From: Planctomycetota bacterium
GTDB taxonomy: Bacteria; Planctomycetota; GCA-2746535
DNA length: 64,000 nt
Direction: 5' to 3'
Assembly: GCA_002746535.1 (NCBI GenBank)
Contig: NVWA01000082.1
Span: 30,676-94,675 of the forward strand
The notes below the pieces were generated by a model. That model did not search any database, was not told the DNA's origin, and was given only the letters and a program-made list of their open reading frames with translations. The stretch's first letter is position 1, and each line of letters begins with the position of its first letter. Position numbers and translations under genes: made by a program. This document shows positions 27,749-37,646 of the stretch, one piece after another.

Positions 27749-27940
27749 GCAATTGAATCCAATTTATTGTTAGGTGTATGACATAGTAATAGAGAAGCAA
27801 AAAGACTGAGGAAATTATATTCAAAGGGAAATTGATTGCAAGGTACAATCACTTTGCAAATTGAAATTATAATACCTTGTTCTTTGAACCCAAAATCTTA
27901 AAATAACTGCTTTAAAAACAATGGGTTATGAAGTACTGTC

Positions 27941-28972
27941 GTGAGTCAAATTATATACCGAATTATTGATGCAAATGTTAACCGATTAAAGGAAGGATTG
28001 CGGGTTATTGAGGAGTGGTGTAGGTTTAGTTTAGACAATAAAAACTATTCAAATATTTGCAAAAATACTCGCCATAAAATCATTGAAATTTGCCAGCAAT
28101 CAAAAATTCCTTTTTCTGAATTAATATCAGCTCGCGATACTGATAATGATGTTGGTGTAAATATTTCTTCTAGGAATGAATATGAAAGAGAAAATATTTT
28201 TAGTGTTTTAAAAGCAAATTTTAATAGAGTTCAAGAATCCTTGCGTGTTCTAGAGGAATATTCAAAAATATTTAAAAATGGAAAGCCATTTGAAACAATT
28301 CGGTATGAAATGTATACATTAGAGAAAAATATTTTTTCTAATCTTAAAAAGAAAGATTTAAATTCGAATATTTATGTACTTTTAACCGAAGAGTTGTGTG
28401 AACTTTCAATATTGGATTGTTTGCAAAAATTACTTGAATCCGGAGCAAAATTATTCCAGTTGAGAGAAAAAAATAAAAGTGAGTCTGAATTTTATGAATT
28501 GGGCACAAAAATAATGGGGTTGGTCAAAGAATATGACGGAACAGTTATTGTAAATGATAATCTTGGTGTTGCATTGGCAATAGGGGCAGATGGCGTACAT
28601 CTAGGAATTAATGATTTGCCTCTTGAAAAAGTTGGTGAATTAGTGCCTTTGGATTTTATTATTGGCGCAACAGTTCATGATTTGAATGATTTGAAAGTAA
28701 TTCCAGATCGAATTGATTATATTGGAATTGGTCCATGCTTTGATAGCTTGACTAAACCACAATTGAAAAGTGAAGGATTTGAATTCATAAAAGAAATCAA
28801 TGATAAAAGTGATTTTTTAACTTTTTGTATTGGCGGAATTGATTTGGAAAATTGTTCGAATTTACTTTCACTCAACATGAATCAATTTGCTATTTGCTCA
28901 GCAATTATCGGCAGTTCAAACCCAGACAAAGAATACCAAAATTTACTTCAAACTATAAATGAATCCTGTTAA
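27941..28972 (+). CDS. thiE: Thiamine-phosphate synthase with N-terminal ThiD2-like domain
   Basis: Condenses hydroxymethylpyrimidine pyrophosphate with thiazole phosphate. Residues about 132-343 are a ThiE barrel with QLREKN, DGVHLG, IGATVHD and the phosphate-binding loop GIGPCFDSLTKPQ, then GGID. The first 125 residues form an extra helical domain of the type found fused to ThiE in some phyla (often called ThiD2). It contains an internal repeat, residues 10-27 and 91-108, each A-N-x-N-R-x-x-E-x-L-R-V-x-E-E. The start is GTG. No TPP riboswitch was recognised upstream, so the regulation is unclear. The adjacent pcnB begins 15 bases after the stop. Confidence 0.9.
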   Translation: MSQIIYRIIDANVNRLKEGLRVIEEWCRFSLDNKNYSNICKNTRHKIIEICQQSKIPFSELISARDTDNDVGVNISSRNEYERENIFSVLKANFNRVQESLRVLEEYSKIFKNGKPFETIRYEMYTLEKNIFSNLKKKDLNSNIYVLLTEELCELSILDCLQKLLESGAKLFQLREKNKSESEFYELGTKIMGLVKEYDGTVIVNDNLGVALAIGADGVHLGINDLPLEKVGELVPLDFIIGATVHDLNDLKVIPDRIDYIGIGPCFDSLTKPQLKSEGFEFIKEINDKSDFLTFCIGGIDLENCSNLLSLNMNQFAICSAIIGSSNPDKEYQNLLQTINESC

Positions 28973-28987
28973 GGTCGTCATCGAATT

Positions 28988-30289
28988 GTGAATAAAATAA
29001 ACTTAGATGATATTGATCAATCAGCCAAAACAGTATTGGAAGGATTGCATGAGAATGGCTACGATGCCTATATCGTTGGTGGAGCAGTTAGAGATCTTTT
29101 ATTAGGCCGTAAACCTAAAGATTTTGATATTGTCACAAATGCTACCAATAGTCAAATCGCGGGTATCTTTGAAGAATGTGAATTAATTGGAAGAAGATTT
29201 CCAATTGCTTTGATTCATTTCAAAGGACATTATGTAGAAGTCTCTACATTTGCCTCTGAATTTTCAGATCAGGAATTAAACGAAAAAGAATTACGTGTCA
29301 AAGGGCGGGATCGAATTCCAGGCACAATTGAAGAAGATTCCGCTAGAAGAGACTTTACGATAAACGCACTTTTTTATGATATTAAAAATGGCAACATTCT
29401 TGATTTTGAAAATGGATTAAGTGATTTAAAAGATGGTCTGTTAAAAATGATTGGAGATCCGGAATTAAAAACTAAAGAAGATCCCGTGCGAATATTAAGA
29501 GGATATCGACAATTATTTCAAATGAATTTAACACTTGATGAAGAAACCTCTAAGGCGTTTGAAAATAATTCTCAAGCGGTAGATTCTTGTTCAGTCTCTA
29601 GATTAAGAGAAGAGATTAATAAAATATTTAAAAGTACTGTTTGTCATTTAATTTTTCCAAAATTAATTTCTCTTGGGATATTTGAAAAGAGTTTACCTGA
29701 ATTCTTTAAGTTTATGGAAAATGAATTTAGTATTGATAGTAAATTTAATTTGCTTGCTGTGTTGATAAAAGTGGATGATTTGATTTTAAAATATAAAAAG
29801 ATCCGAGAACCTATCTTATATATTTCGCTTTTACTTCCATATTTAAGTAGAGAATTTAGTGATCTTTGGATTAAGCGACCTGAATATCAAGAGATGAGAC
29901 TATTCAATGAAAAAATTAGTGAAATGTGGATTGAATTGTCTGTTAAAAAATGGGTCAAAAGAAAAATAACAGATATGTTATGGTCTCAAAGTAGGCTATT
30001 ACAAGTCAAAGAAAAAATGCCCAGAGCTTTGGTCGTTTATAAAGAATATTTTTTAGATTCATTTCGTTTTTTAAGGTTTAAAAGTGAATTGGAAGGTATA
30101 TATGAAGCTGAAGTGATTTTTTGGAGTACGATTAGGCATTATTCCCACATCATAAAACCCGTATGGGAAAGTTATTCAAAAGGTGAGGTTTTAACTAAAG
30201 ATGAAATTTTGTTTTTTAATAAGAAATTGAAAAGTCATAAAAAAAGTAAACCTTCCTACTATAAAAAGAATAAAAAAAAATCGCATTAA
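28988..30289 (+). CDS. pcnB: Poly(A) polymerase / tRNA nucleotidyltransferase family protein (PcnB-like)
   Basis: Class II nucleotidyltransferase that adds A tails to RNA 3' ends (PcnB) or CCA to tRNA. Motif GGAVRDLLLG starts at 31, with the metal-binding DFD at 45-47, and RRDFTINAL, LRGYRQ and the basic C-terminus (KKLKSHKKSKPSYYKKNKK) follow. The C-terminal poly-basic tail and the domain order resemble PcnB rather than CCA-adding enzymes. Length, 433 residues, agrees. The start is GTG with no ATG nearby in frame. It lies 15 bases after thiE and is probably co-transcribed with it. Confidence 0.88.
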   Translation: MNKINLDDIDQSAKTVLEGLHENGYDAYIVGGAVRDLLLGRKPKDFDIVTNATNSQIAGIFEECELIGRRFPIALIHFKGHYVEVSTFASEFSDQELNEKELRVKGRDRIPGTIEEDSARRDFTINALFYDIKNGNILDFENGLSDLKDGLLKMIGDPELKTKEDPVRILRGYRQLFQMNLTLDEETSKAFENNSQAVDSCSVSRLREEINKIFKSTVCHLIFPKLISLGIFEKSLPEFFKFMENEFSIDSKFNLLAVLIKVDDLILKYKKIREPILYISLLLPYLSREFSDLWIKRPEYQEMRLFNEKISEMWIELSVKKWVKRKITDMLWSQSRLLQVKEKMPRALVVYKEYFLDSFRFLRFKSELEGIYEAEVIFWSTIRHYSHIIKPVWESYSKGEVLTKDEILFFNKKLKSHKKSKPSYYKKNKKKSH

Positions 30290-30361
30290 TTTTTATTGTT
30301 TTCGAATTCATTCTTTAGAGATAATACCAGTAGTCTGCTTACTTAATTTATCAATTAGTAA

Positions 30362-31102
30362 TTAGTTTTGCAGTAAATATGCTGCTGATTTCCCACAATA
30401 AATTAGTCCAACAATAATTAAGACAATGTAAATTATATAAGAAAATTTCTCGGCGGGTATTTTTTTCCCTAAGTAGAAACCAGCAATAACGGCTAATATT
30501 ACCGACGGGATTGAATAAGCTGCTGTTCTAATTACATTAGCTGACCACACCCCTTGAAGATAGTGATTTGCTGCTATGTAATAGCTAGAAATCACAAAGT
30601 ATGCCTGAAGTGAAGCTCTAAATTGATTTGGGTCCCATCTTTTTAATACCCCATATATAACAACCGGTGGTCCATTTGTATTAAATAATCCTCCTAATGT
30701 GCCGGCAATGATTCCTGTTGGGACAGCCAATATATTGGATTTTATTTCGATAAGTTTAGGTTTCTTCAATTGATAAATTGAAAACATAATAATCATAAGT
30801 CCCAGAATTAGACCAAAAATATTTTCTGACATCAACTTGATTTCATTTGATTGTAGTAGAATTAACTTAAATGCGTAGGCGCCGATTGGGATGCCTACTG
30901 CAGATCCTGCTATTAACATACCAACGCTTTTTAATTGAATTTCTTTAACAATAGGAATCAAAATTAAGACGGAGAGTATACAGCTTATTAAACTTATAAT
31001 TGGTACCGTTTCCCCAAATGGAATAAGCATAGCAATTAAAGGCATTGCTATTAAAGCACTCCCAAAGCCAAAAATAGTCTGTACCAAACATGCTACAAAC
31101 AC
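30362..31102 (-). CDS. TauE/SafE (TSUP) family permease; true start probably at 31129
   Basis: Integral membrane protein of the TSUP sulfite/organosulfonate exporter family. Seven or so hydrophobic helices, GIFGFGSALIAMPL-type loop at the N-terminus (QTIFGFGSALIAMPLIAML, in part), and a second conserved loop GTLGGLFNTNGPPVVIYG near residue 130. The first canonical start is GTG at 31102, which would cut into the first helix and has no ribosome-binding site. Reading further upstream the frame stays open to 31162 and includes a hydrophobic stretch; an ATT codon at 31129-31127 is preceded by AAAGGA with an 8-base spacing, so translation probably begins there with a rare ATT start (9 extra residues). 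Substrate unknown. It sits downstream of the Na/Pi cotransporter, separated by its terminator. Confidence 0.85.
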   Translation of the reverse strand: MFVACLVQTIFGFGSALIAMPLIAMLIPFGETVPIISLISCILSVLILIPIVKEIQLKSVGMLIAGSAVGIPIGAYAFKLILLQSNEIKLMSENIFGLILGLMIIMFSIYQLKKPKLIEIKSNILAVPTGIIAGTLGGLFNTNGPPVVIYGVLKRWDPNQFRASLQAYFVISSYYIAANHYLQGVWSANVIRTAAYSIPSVILAVIAGFYLGKKIPAEKFSYIIYIVLIIVGLIYCGKSAAYLLQN

Positions 31103-31198
31103 GATGAATGTTATAAGAATTATTAAAATAGATTGGTTCCTTTGTGTTAGATTTTCTAATCAGTGTATCTGGATTCTGTAGAATAAGAAAAGAAGAGC

Positions 31199-31227
31199 TC
31201 CTGCTTGTTTTACTTAATCAAGCAGGA
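31199..31227 (-). terminator. Rho-independent-type terminator after the Na/Pi cotransporter gene
   Basis: Perfect 9-base-pair stem (TCCTGCTTG at 31199-31207 against 31219-31227) with an 11-base loop, seven bases beyond the stop codon at 31234. The minus-strand sequence after the hairpin is T/C-rich rather than a pure T run, so termination may be partial. Confidence 0.55.
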
Positions 31228-31233
31228 TCATAA

Positions 31234-33030
31234 TTATTTCACACGAGCAAGAATTTCTGCAATAGTTACTAAGTGTGTCTTTATTTTTCGATAAGAAACA
31301 ATGATATCATTGAACATGGTTGCCGTTAGTGGATCAATTTTTTCTGTTGCTAATAACTCCCAATGGTTAGATCGTATTGTTCTGGCTAGTTTTGTAATAT
31401 CATCACCCTGTTGGTTTGATTTAATCAATAGTTCTTGGTAATTGGTAGAGTTGTCAATGTTGTTGATTAGATCAAACAAGTTAGAAATATCTTTATGAAG
31501 CTCTTCCAGTGCCTTTTTTTGCTTTTCACTTAAGAGTAGATCATTTTCTTTTAAGCGTAGCAATAATTTTAAAACTTGTGTAATGTAATCACTGACTGAT
31601 TCATATTCATCTGCGAGCATCAATTGTATCTTGCCGGTTTCCGCTTGTTCGAAAGTGAGCATGCCACTTAAGACGTCTATTAGGAAATTTGTGATTTCGG
31701 CTTGAACCTTGTCTAAGATATCTTCTCTCTCAAAAATTAATTTAGCTTTCTCATCAAGATCTGAGTCATTAATAAAATCAATTAAATTGTCCATCATATC
31801 TTTAGCATGTCTTTTCATGCGATTGATCTCATGGTGAGATTGTTCTAAGGCCGCAAAAGATGAGTCATACATTTTGAAATCTAAGTGTGTTAGATACCGT
31901 GCATTTTTTGGTTCTTTATCTTTGACATATTTTGTTAAAAGGTTTGCAAAGAAAAGAGTGAAGGGGAAGAATACGATAACATTAAAAATATTAAATAATG
32001 TATGCGTCAGTGCAATCCCTTTATCAACGTGAATATATTCTTTTGTGCCATCCTTTAAAATAATGAAGGCGTTTATGTCCTCAATCCCATATGCATAATG
32101 TATGATAGATACGACAAATGGTATGTATAGATAGAATATTGCGATAACCCACGTAACTCCTATTAAATTGAAGAGCATGTGGAAGTAAGCGGCTCGACGA
32201 GCATTAGTTGTTGTGCCAATAGAAGCTAAAAGTGCCGTAACTGTTGTGCCGATATTTTCGCCAAGAACCAAAGCTGCAGCACTTTCAAAGTTTAATGCGC
32301 CGCTTGTTGCTAAGCCAATAGTTATACCTAAAGTAGCAGATGAAGATTGAACTATTACTGTTAGTATACATCCCGCTATGGCACATCCAATAACTCCTGT
32401 TATGGTATTGGCATCAAAATTTTGGAACCATGCTTCAAAAGCGGGGACTTCTTTAATTGGTTTAAATCCTGCTTTCATTAAGGCAAGGCCAAAGAATACC
32501 ATGCCGATTCCCATTATGGAATAAGCAATGTATTTCATTTTTTCTGATTTGGTATAAAGGTAAAATATTGCCGCAATGCCTAAAATTGGTAAACCATATT
32601 TACCAACTTTTAATACTAAGATCCAGCCTGTGATTGTTGTGCCAATGTTTGCACCAAGGATCATGTTGATAGCTTGATTCAATCTCATAATTCCACTATT
32701 AACAAAACCTACAGCCATTACGGTTGTGACTGAACTCGATTGAACTAATACTGTTACCATGAACCCTGTGACAACACCCATAAGACGATTGTTGGTTGCT
32801 AGCCGAATGAGTGATTTTAGGCTGGAACCTGCAACAGCTTGAAGTCCTTCTGACATGTATCGCATACCTAATAGGAAAATACCTAGACCACCAATGACTT
32901 TAAATGTCATGTCAAAAATTAAATTGTAATCCATATTTTTTGCTTCAGTGCTTAATTTGTCACCGGCAATTACATACATAAGGCAAAACGTAAAACCTGA
33001 GAATAGATATACGGCTCTTTTATAATTCAT
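31234..33030 (-). CDS. Na/Pi cotransporter (NptA/YjbB family) with C-terminal PhoU-like domain
   Basis: Sodium-coupled phosphate transporter or exporter of the cytoplasmic membrane. The two inverted transport repeats each carry the QSSS motif: VLVQSSSVTT (Gln97-Ser100) and a second QSSSATLG copy near 228. About nine hydrophobic helices fill residues 1-370. Residues 390-598 form long helices of the PhoU type (for example DEYESVSDYITQVLKLLLRL), which in this family links transport to phosphate status. The N-terminus reads MNYKRAVYLFSGFTF, without a clear signal. Length, 598 residues, is normal. A terminator follows. It could pump phosphate in or out; the family includes both. Confidence 0.92.
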   Translation of the reverse strand: MNYKRAVYLFSGFTFCLMYVIAGDKLSTEAKNMDYNLIFDMTFKVIGGLGIFLLGMRYMSEGLQAVAGSSLKSLIRLATNNRLMGVVTGFMVTVLVQSSSVTTVMAVGFVNSGIMRLNQAINMILGANIGTTITGWILVLKVGKYGLPILGIAAIFYLYTKSEKMKYIAYSIMGIGMVFFGLALMKAGFKPIKEVPAFEAWFQNFDANTITGVIGCAIAGCILTVIVQSSSATLGITIGLATSGALNFESAAALVLGENIGTTVTALLASIGTTTNARRAAYFHMLFNLIGVTWVIAIFYLYIPFVVSIIHYAYGIEDINAFIILKDGTKEYIHVDKGIALTHTLFNIFNVIVFFPFTLFFANLLTKYVKDKEPKNARYLTHLDFKMYDSSFAALEQSHHEINRMKRHAKDMMDNLIDFINDSDLDEKAKLIFEREDILDKVQAEITNFLIDVLSGMLTFEQAETGKIQLMLADEYESVSDYITQVLKLLLRLKENDLLLSEKQKKALEELHKDISNLFDLINNIDNSTNYQELLIKSNQQGDDITKLARTIRSNHWELLATEKIDPLTATMFNDIIVSYRKIKTHLVTIAEILARVK

Positions 33031-33283
33031 TCAGTATTCCCGTTTATATTGAGATATAGCATCTTTTAAGATCTAAAATAACGGAATTGTACATGTCAAA
33101 AAGTAGGAATCCAAGAGTTTTTAAAGGTGGTTTGAACTTTATTTAAAAGTCGAAATTTCCGTCAAAAGCAAGAATATTCTCATAATTCGCTAGTGTATTG
33201 TAAAGGAGTAAATCATTAAGGGCTTTGTGATTAAGATTGTTCACAAATCTTGATAATAATTAGTGGTATCGATTTAAGGATTA

Positions 33284-34756
33284 TCAGGGATTTTTTAATA
33301 TTTTATTAAGCGTATTTGTAGTAGATTTTCCATCAACTAAATTGATGAGTTTTATTTTGCCACCATATTTTTCTACAATTTCATATCCAACAACCTGATC
33401 GTGAGAATAGTCGCCACCTTTTACTAAAATATCTGGTTGTAATAGACGTAGAAGATTTTTTGGAGTTCCCTCATCGAAGATTACCACGTAATCTACAGCT
33501 TCTAATCCAAGTAGTATTCTAGCTCGATCATTTTCTTGAATTAGCGGTCTTTGGGGGCCCTTTAATTTCTTTACAGATTTGTCAGAGTTTATTGCGACGA
33601 TTAAAATATCGCCACACTTTTTTGATTCTTCTAGAAGTTTGACATGTCCGACATGTAATAAATCAAAGCACCCATTGGTGAAAACAATTTTATTACCTAA
33701 AGACTTTTCCATATCTATTAATTGTTTTAATGCATTTCTTTCTGATGAAGAAGTTTTAGAAATATGTGCATGGGTTTTGTGTAGTTGCTTTAAAAGTTCT
33801 TCAACAGATATTGTTGCAGTGCCTTGCTTTTGAACGACTAAACCTGCTCCAATATTACTTAATTCAGAGCAAATGCTGTAAGGCAAATTAATTGAGGCGC
33901 ATAAGGCAAAAATCGATGTTAATGTATCTCCTGCACCAGAGACGTCAGAGACTTCAAGAGCTTGTGTTTTATAATGAAAGGTTTCATTTTTTTGTATTAA
34001 TGATAGACCATATTTATTGCGACTAATCAAAATGCCTTTGGCTTTGCTCATCTTTAATAGTTGCTTACCCATTTTTTCTATAGTACTGTTATCTGATCCA
34101 TCTAGATTAGATAATTTAGAAGCGGAAATAGCTTCTTTTAAATTGGGTTTTATAATATCGGCACCGTTGTAAATACTGAAGTCCTTATTTTTAGGGTCAA
34201 CAAAAACGGCAATCTTCTCTTTCTTTGCTAGTTTAATAATTGTTTTCATGATATTTTTATTGATGACGCCTTTGGCGTAATCACTAACAATGATACCATC
34301 ACATAACTTTTTCTTTATTAATTTTGCTATTTGAATGAGAATTTGACTCTCTTCCTTTTTATTCGCAGGTTGAGTCTCTTCGCGATCAATACGAACTAAT
34401 TGTTGATTGTCTCCAATGACTCTTGTCTTTAATGTTGTAGGTCTATTTGATTTGATCAAACCACGTAAGGAGACATTCTCTTTTTTAAATATATTTTTTA
34501 GTATTTCTGCTTCTTGATCTTTACCTATTAGGCCTATTAAAGTCGATTTTGCTCCAAGCGCATTTAAGTTGTTGACAACATTCCCAGCACCACCAGGTAC
34601 ATATCGGTATGAATTGGCTTCAATAATGGGAATAGGTGCTTCAGGAGAAATGCGATTGCTATGACCTTCAATGTAGGCATCGAGAATAATATCTCCAATG
34701 ACTAATATCTTTGCTTTACTAAATTTTGTTTTTAATTGTGAGAAATATTTAATCAT
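33284..34756 (-). CDS. hldE: Bifunctional heptose-7-phosphate kinase / heptose-1-phosphate adenylyltransferase
   Basis: Makes ADP-heptose for the lipopolysaccharide inner core. Residues 1-330 form a PfkB-type sugar kinase (VIGDIILDAYIEGHSNRISPE at the start, in part, GGAGNVVNNL near 56, and DVSGAGDTL near 270 with the catalytic Asp). Residues 350-490 are a nucleotidyltransferase with VFTNGCFDLLHVGHVKLL (HxGH) and the RPLIQENDRARIL region. Both halves are complete, and 490 residues is the usual size for HldE. It is one base before the next gene upstream (stop at 34758), so it is co-transcribed with the aminotransferase. Its presence implies a heptose-containing outer membrane. Confidence 0.95.
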   Translation of the reverse strand: MIKYFSQLKTKFSKAKILVIGDIILDAYIEGHSNRISPEAPIPIIEANSYRYVPGGAGNVVNNLNALGAKSTLIGLIGKDQEAEILKNIFKKENVSLRGLIKSNRPTTLKTRVIGDNQQLVRIDREETQPANKKEESQILIQIAKLIKKKLCDGIIVSDYAKGVINKNIMKTIIKLAKKEKIAVFVDPKNKDFSIYNGADIIKPNLKEAISASKLSNLDGSDNSTIEKMGKQLLKMSKAKGILISRNKYGLSLIQKNETFHYKTQALEVSDVSGAGDTLTSIFALCASINLPYSICSELSNIGAGLVVQKQGTATISVEELLKQLHKTHAHISKTSSSERNALKQLIDMEKSLGNKIVFTNGCFDLLHVGHVKLLEESKKCGDILIVAINSDKSVKKLKGPQRPLIQENDRARILLGLEAVDYVVIFDEGTPKNLLRLLQPDILVKGGDYSHDQVVGYEIVEKYGGKIKLINLVDGKSTTNTLNKILKNP

Positions 34757-34757
34757 A

Positions 34758-36062
34758 TTATAGTGTGCTTGAGAAAAATGCTCTTATGCCAACTGAAATT
34801 TCTTTCACAACTTGGCGAAAAATATCCATGTCTGTCTCTAGTAGTGTCATTCGGAAACCCATCAAATCTGAAGAAAAACTTGAAAGTGGAACAACGCAAA
34901 TTCCTTTGGCCCCTAAAAGATAGTAGCAAAATTTCTTATCAAAGGGTTGATTCTTTACTTGCTCTTCAATTAATGCTTTTGCTTCCGGTGGATCGATTTC
35001 AATAAATTGCCACTCATTAAGGGACTCTTTTTTGAAAACAACCGTGAAATATAAAGCTCCTTGGGGTTTGCTGACAATAACTTCATCAATCTTGGATAAT
35101 TCATCGTAAATGAAATCAACTTTTTCTCTAAGAATTTCTTTCCTGCTTTCTAACAAAGCGGGATATTCGGAATGACCTAAAATCTTAGGTAATGCCAATT
35201 GAGGTAATGTTGTTGCGCATACTTGGCTCATCTTTGTATCCAATAGTCGTTGAACAAAAAATTCAAACTCTGGATCATTTGTTCTATTGTAAAACTCTAG
35301 CCAAGCACAGCGAGAACCTGGCCAAGGGATTTCTTTTGATAGGCCTTTCATACCAATTGCTGGAACATCTTCAATTACTTCTATAAGAGGAGTATAAGGG
35401 GTTTCTCCAAAAACTACGTTTTGATAAATTTCATCAGAAATAATAAATAAGCCAAATTCTTTTGCTAGTCCAACAATTTTTTGAATTGTTTCACGTAGAA
35501 AAACAGTACCGGTTGGATTATCTGGATTGATTAAAAGAATTCCGCAAATAGATTCTATGTTTTCGAGCTTTTGTCTAATCTCTTCGATGTCTGGTTGCCA
35601 GTTGTTTTCAGGATCTAGATGATATAAAATCGGTTTTTCTCCGGCATGATCTGATTCGCCAATTGAGTGAGCGGTATAACACGGAGAGGGCAATAACAAC
35701 CTAGCGTTGGATGCCATTCTAGAATAGATTGTTGCTATGGCATCACCTAGCCCATTAAAAAATAAAATATCTTCTTCATCTAATTTTAAAGCATTTGTTT
35801 TATTATTATTTTTTAGAATAAAATCGATAGCACCTTTTGAACCTCTGGTAGGGGAGTACCCCCATGATAAATCATTATCAATTTCTTCTTTTAAAATGTC
35901 TTTCATCCATTGTGGTATTTTCTCTCCCTTATTAATGGGGTCGCCAATATTTTCCCAATGAATTTTTTTGCCAAAGGATTCTATCTGTTTCCCAATGTTT
36001 ACAATTTCACGAATTTCGTAAACGAGTCTTTCAGCACCTATAGGGTTTAAATTTTTTCTCAT
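34758..36062 (-). CDS. PLP-dependent class I/II aminotransferase (AlaA/AspC-like)
   Basis: Fold type I aminotransferase of 434 residues. Conserved features: NGLGDAIATIYSRM near 104 (pocket), NPDNPTG near 181, SDEIYQNVVFG near 212, and the PLP lysine in GMKGLSKEIPWPGSRCAW near 246. The Arg of PGSR binds the PLP phosphate. The C-terminal domain is normal. The sequence is closest in type to AlaA/alanine or glutamate-pyruvate transaminases, but the substrate is not certain. Its ATG follows a 19-residue N-terminal helix typical of this group (RKNLNPIGAERLVYEIREI). It precedes hldE with a one-base gap, a co-transcription not explained by pathway. Confidence 0.88.
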   Translation of the reverse strand: MRKNLNPIGAERLVYEIREIVNIGKQIESFGKKIHWENIGDPINKGEKIPQWMKDILKEEIDNDLSWGYSPTRGSKGAIDFILKNNNKTNALKLDEEDILFFNGLGDAIATIYSRMASNARLLLPSPCYTAHSIGESDHAGEKPILYHLDPENNWQPDIEEIRQKLENIESICGILLINPDNPTGTVFLRETIQKIVGLAKEFGLFIISDEIYQNVVFGETPYTPLIEVIEDVPAIGMKGLSKEIPWPGSRCAWLEFYNRTNDPEFEFFVQRLLDTKMSQVCATTLPQLALPKILGHSEYPALLESRKEILREKVDFIYDELSKIDEVIVSKPQGALYFTVVFKKESLNEWQFIEIDPPEAKALIEEQVKNQPFDKKFCYYLLGAKGICVVPLSSFSSDLMGFRMTLLETDMDIFRQVVKEISVGIRAFFSSTL

Positions 36063-36355
36063 TTTTTTTTACCTGTTAAATGTGATAGAAGTATTTTAGC
36101 GAAATCTCTCTTAAGAGCACTAAAAACTTAATATGGATACGGTAGTTACTAAGATGTTTGTATTAATTAGCGTAGAAAATATAAAATCATGATTATGATA
36201 GAATTTTTATTAAAAAATGAATTCGATCGGTTGATCATCTGAAGTGTATTGTTAAGTTGTTGTTGATCATTTTGTAGGAACTGTAATTCTGGATCTTTAA
36301 TAATACGTTTTCTGTGTTAATACTTAAAGAGATTCTGATTTTGAGAAAGGTAATT

Positions 36356-37618
36356 ATGAAAAGAGAACTCATGAACATCAAAATATTTGTTTTATTCATA
36401 TGTGTATTTACCAGCTCTTTATTGTTTGCGCAAGAGAGTAATCAAAGTTCTGTTTTAAAAGAGAATGATGTTGTGGCCATTTGTGGTGATTCAATTACTT
36501 CTAATGGTCGATATCCATTATTTATGGAAGCTTATCATTTTATGTGCGGGCCTAAAACAAAAGTAAAATTTATTAATTTCGGACGTTGGGGTTGGAGAGC
36601 AGTTAAATTTCTTCCAACAATTGATGAGGCTGTTTTACCATCTAAACCTACGGTTGTTACATTTTGCTATGGTATGAATTCTGCAAGAGGAACTAAACCT
36701 ATGTCAGAAAGTAGCCAGATTTCTTGGGGGAAGACAGTTAAGGAAACAATCCAAAAATTTAAAAAGTCAGGTGTAAGAAAATTTATTCTGGCCTCGCCAG
36801 GAGTAATTGACAGCTATTATTTTAAACGAAGTTCTGAGATAAAAGCTCCAACGCCTGAGCAGGTCGCAACTACTCAAAGCAATTTAAAAGGTTTACGGGA
36901 TCAAGCTGAAAAAGTTTCAAAAGATATAAAAGTTATTTTTGCAGATCTTCATAGCCCTATGATCGAAGTAATGGTTAAAGCAAAAGCCAAGTATGGCAAA
37001 ACATTTGCCTTTGCCGGAGGAATGCGTGATGGGATACATCCAGGGGAAGCAGGTCATTTAGTGATGCTTTTTGGTATCTTGAAAGGTCTTGGATATTCAG
37101 GTAATATTGGTTCTGTTAATGTCGATCTTTCTACAGGAAAACATTCAAGTAGCACTGGTCATGTAGTTCTTGGAGTAAAAGGGAATATTATAGAAGTTGA
37201 GAGTGTGCGTTATCCTTTTTGTTTTTTTAAATCATCAAAAGGTAAGCTAGATTCTCATTCAACACGTAGTGTTTCAGATTTATTTTCATTCAATAAAGAT
37301 TTAAATCGGTTAACGCTAATTGTTAAAGGTATCAAAACGAGAACAGCTAAACTTACCTGGGGAAACGCAAGTAAAACATTTAAGCGTGAAGAGTTAGAAA
37401 AGGGCATTAATTTAGCGGATGCATTTATGGATGATAATCCATTTAAAAATACTTTTAAGAAAATTTTTAATGCCATGCATGAGCGTGATAGGGTTCTTGG
37501 CTTTCTAAAAAAGAAACGATTTCAAAATGAAGGTATGCGGAAACGCTTAGCTAGGGAGTTAGTTAAAATAAAAATAGTACCTGTAAAACATCAGCTCTTA
37601 ATAGAAGAAATCAAATAA
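36356..37618 (+). CDS. Secreted SGNH/GDSL-family hydrolase
   Basis: Exported esterase or deacetylase. A signal peptide ends FTSSLLFAQ at about residue 26. The catalytic set is visible: CGDS with Ser46, GRWGW near 77 (block II Gly), GMN with Asn108 (block III), and DGIHPGEAGH with Asp227 and His230 (block V). The last 140 residues form an extra domain. I chose the ATG at 36356 because AAAGG sits 5 bases upstream and the signal peptide begins there; an upstream GTG at 36314 in the same frame is less likely. The adjacent GH42-like gene begins 28 bases later, so the two probably act together on an acetylated or sulfated glycan. Confidence 0.88.
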   Translation: MKRELMNIKIFVLFICVFTSSLLFAQESNQSSVLKENDVVAICGDSITSNGRYPLFMEAYHFMCGPKTKVKFINFGRWGWRAVKFLPTIDEAVLPSKPTVVTFCYGMNSARGTKPMSESSQISWGKTVKETIQKFKKSGVRKFILASPGVIDSYYFKRSSEIKAPTPEQVATTQSNLKGLRDQAEKVSKDIKVIFADLHSPMIEVMVKAKAKYGKTFAFAGGMRDGIHPGEAGHLVMLFGILKGLGYSGNIGSVNVDLSTGKHSSSTGHVVLGVKGNIIEVESVRYPFCFFKSSKGKLDSHSTRSVSDLFSFNKDLNRLTLIVKGIKTRTAKLTWGNASKTFKREELEKGINLADAFMDDNPFKNTFKKIFNAMHERDRVLGFLKKKRFQNEGMRKRLARELVKIKIVPVKHQLLIEEIK

Positions 37619-37646
37619 TAGATGAATTAAAAGGCTGATTGGAATT

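Noticed and set aside
27749..27940. TPP riboswitch upstream of thiE
   Set aside because: The conserved CUGAGA and related elements of the THI box were not found in this 192-base spacer.
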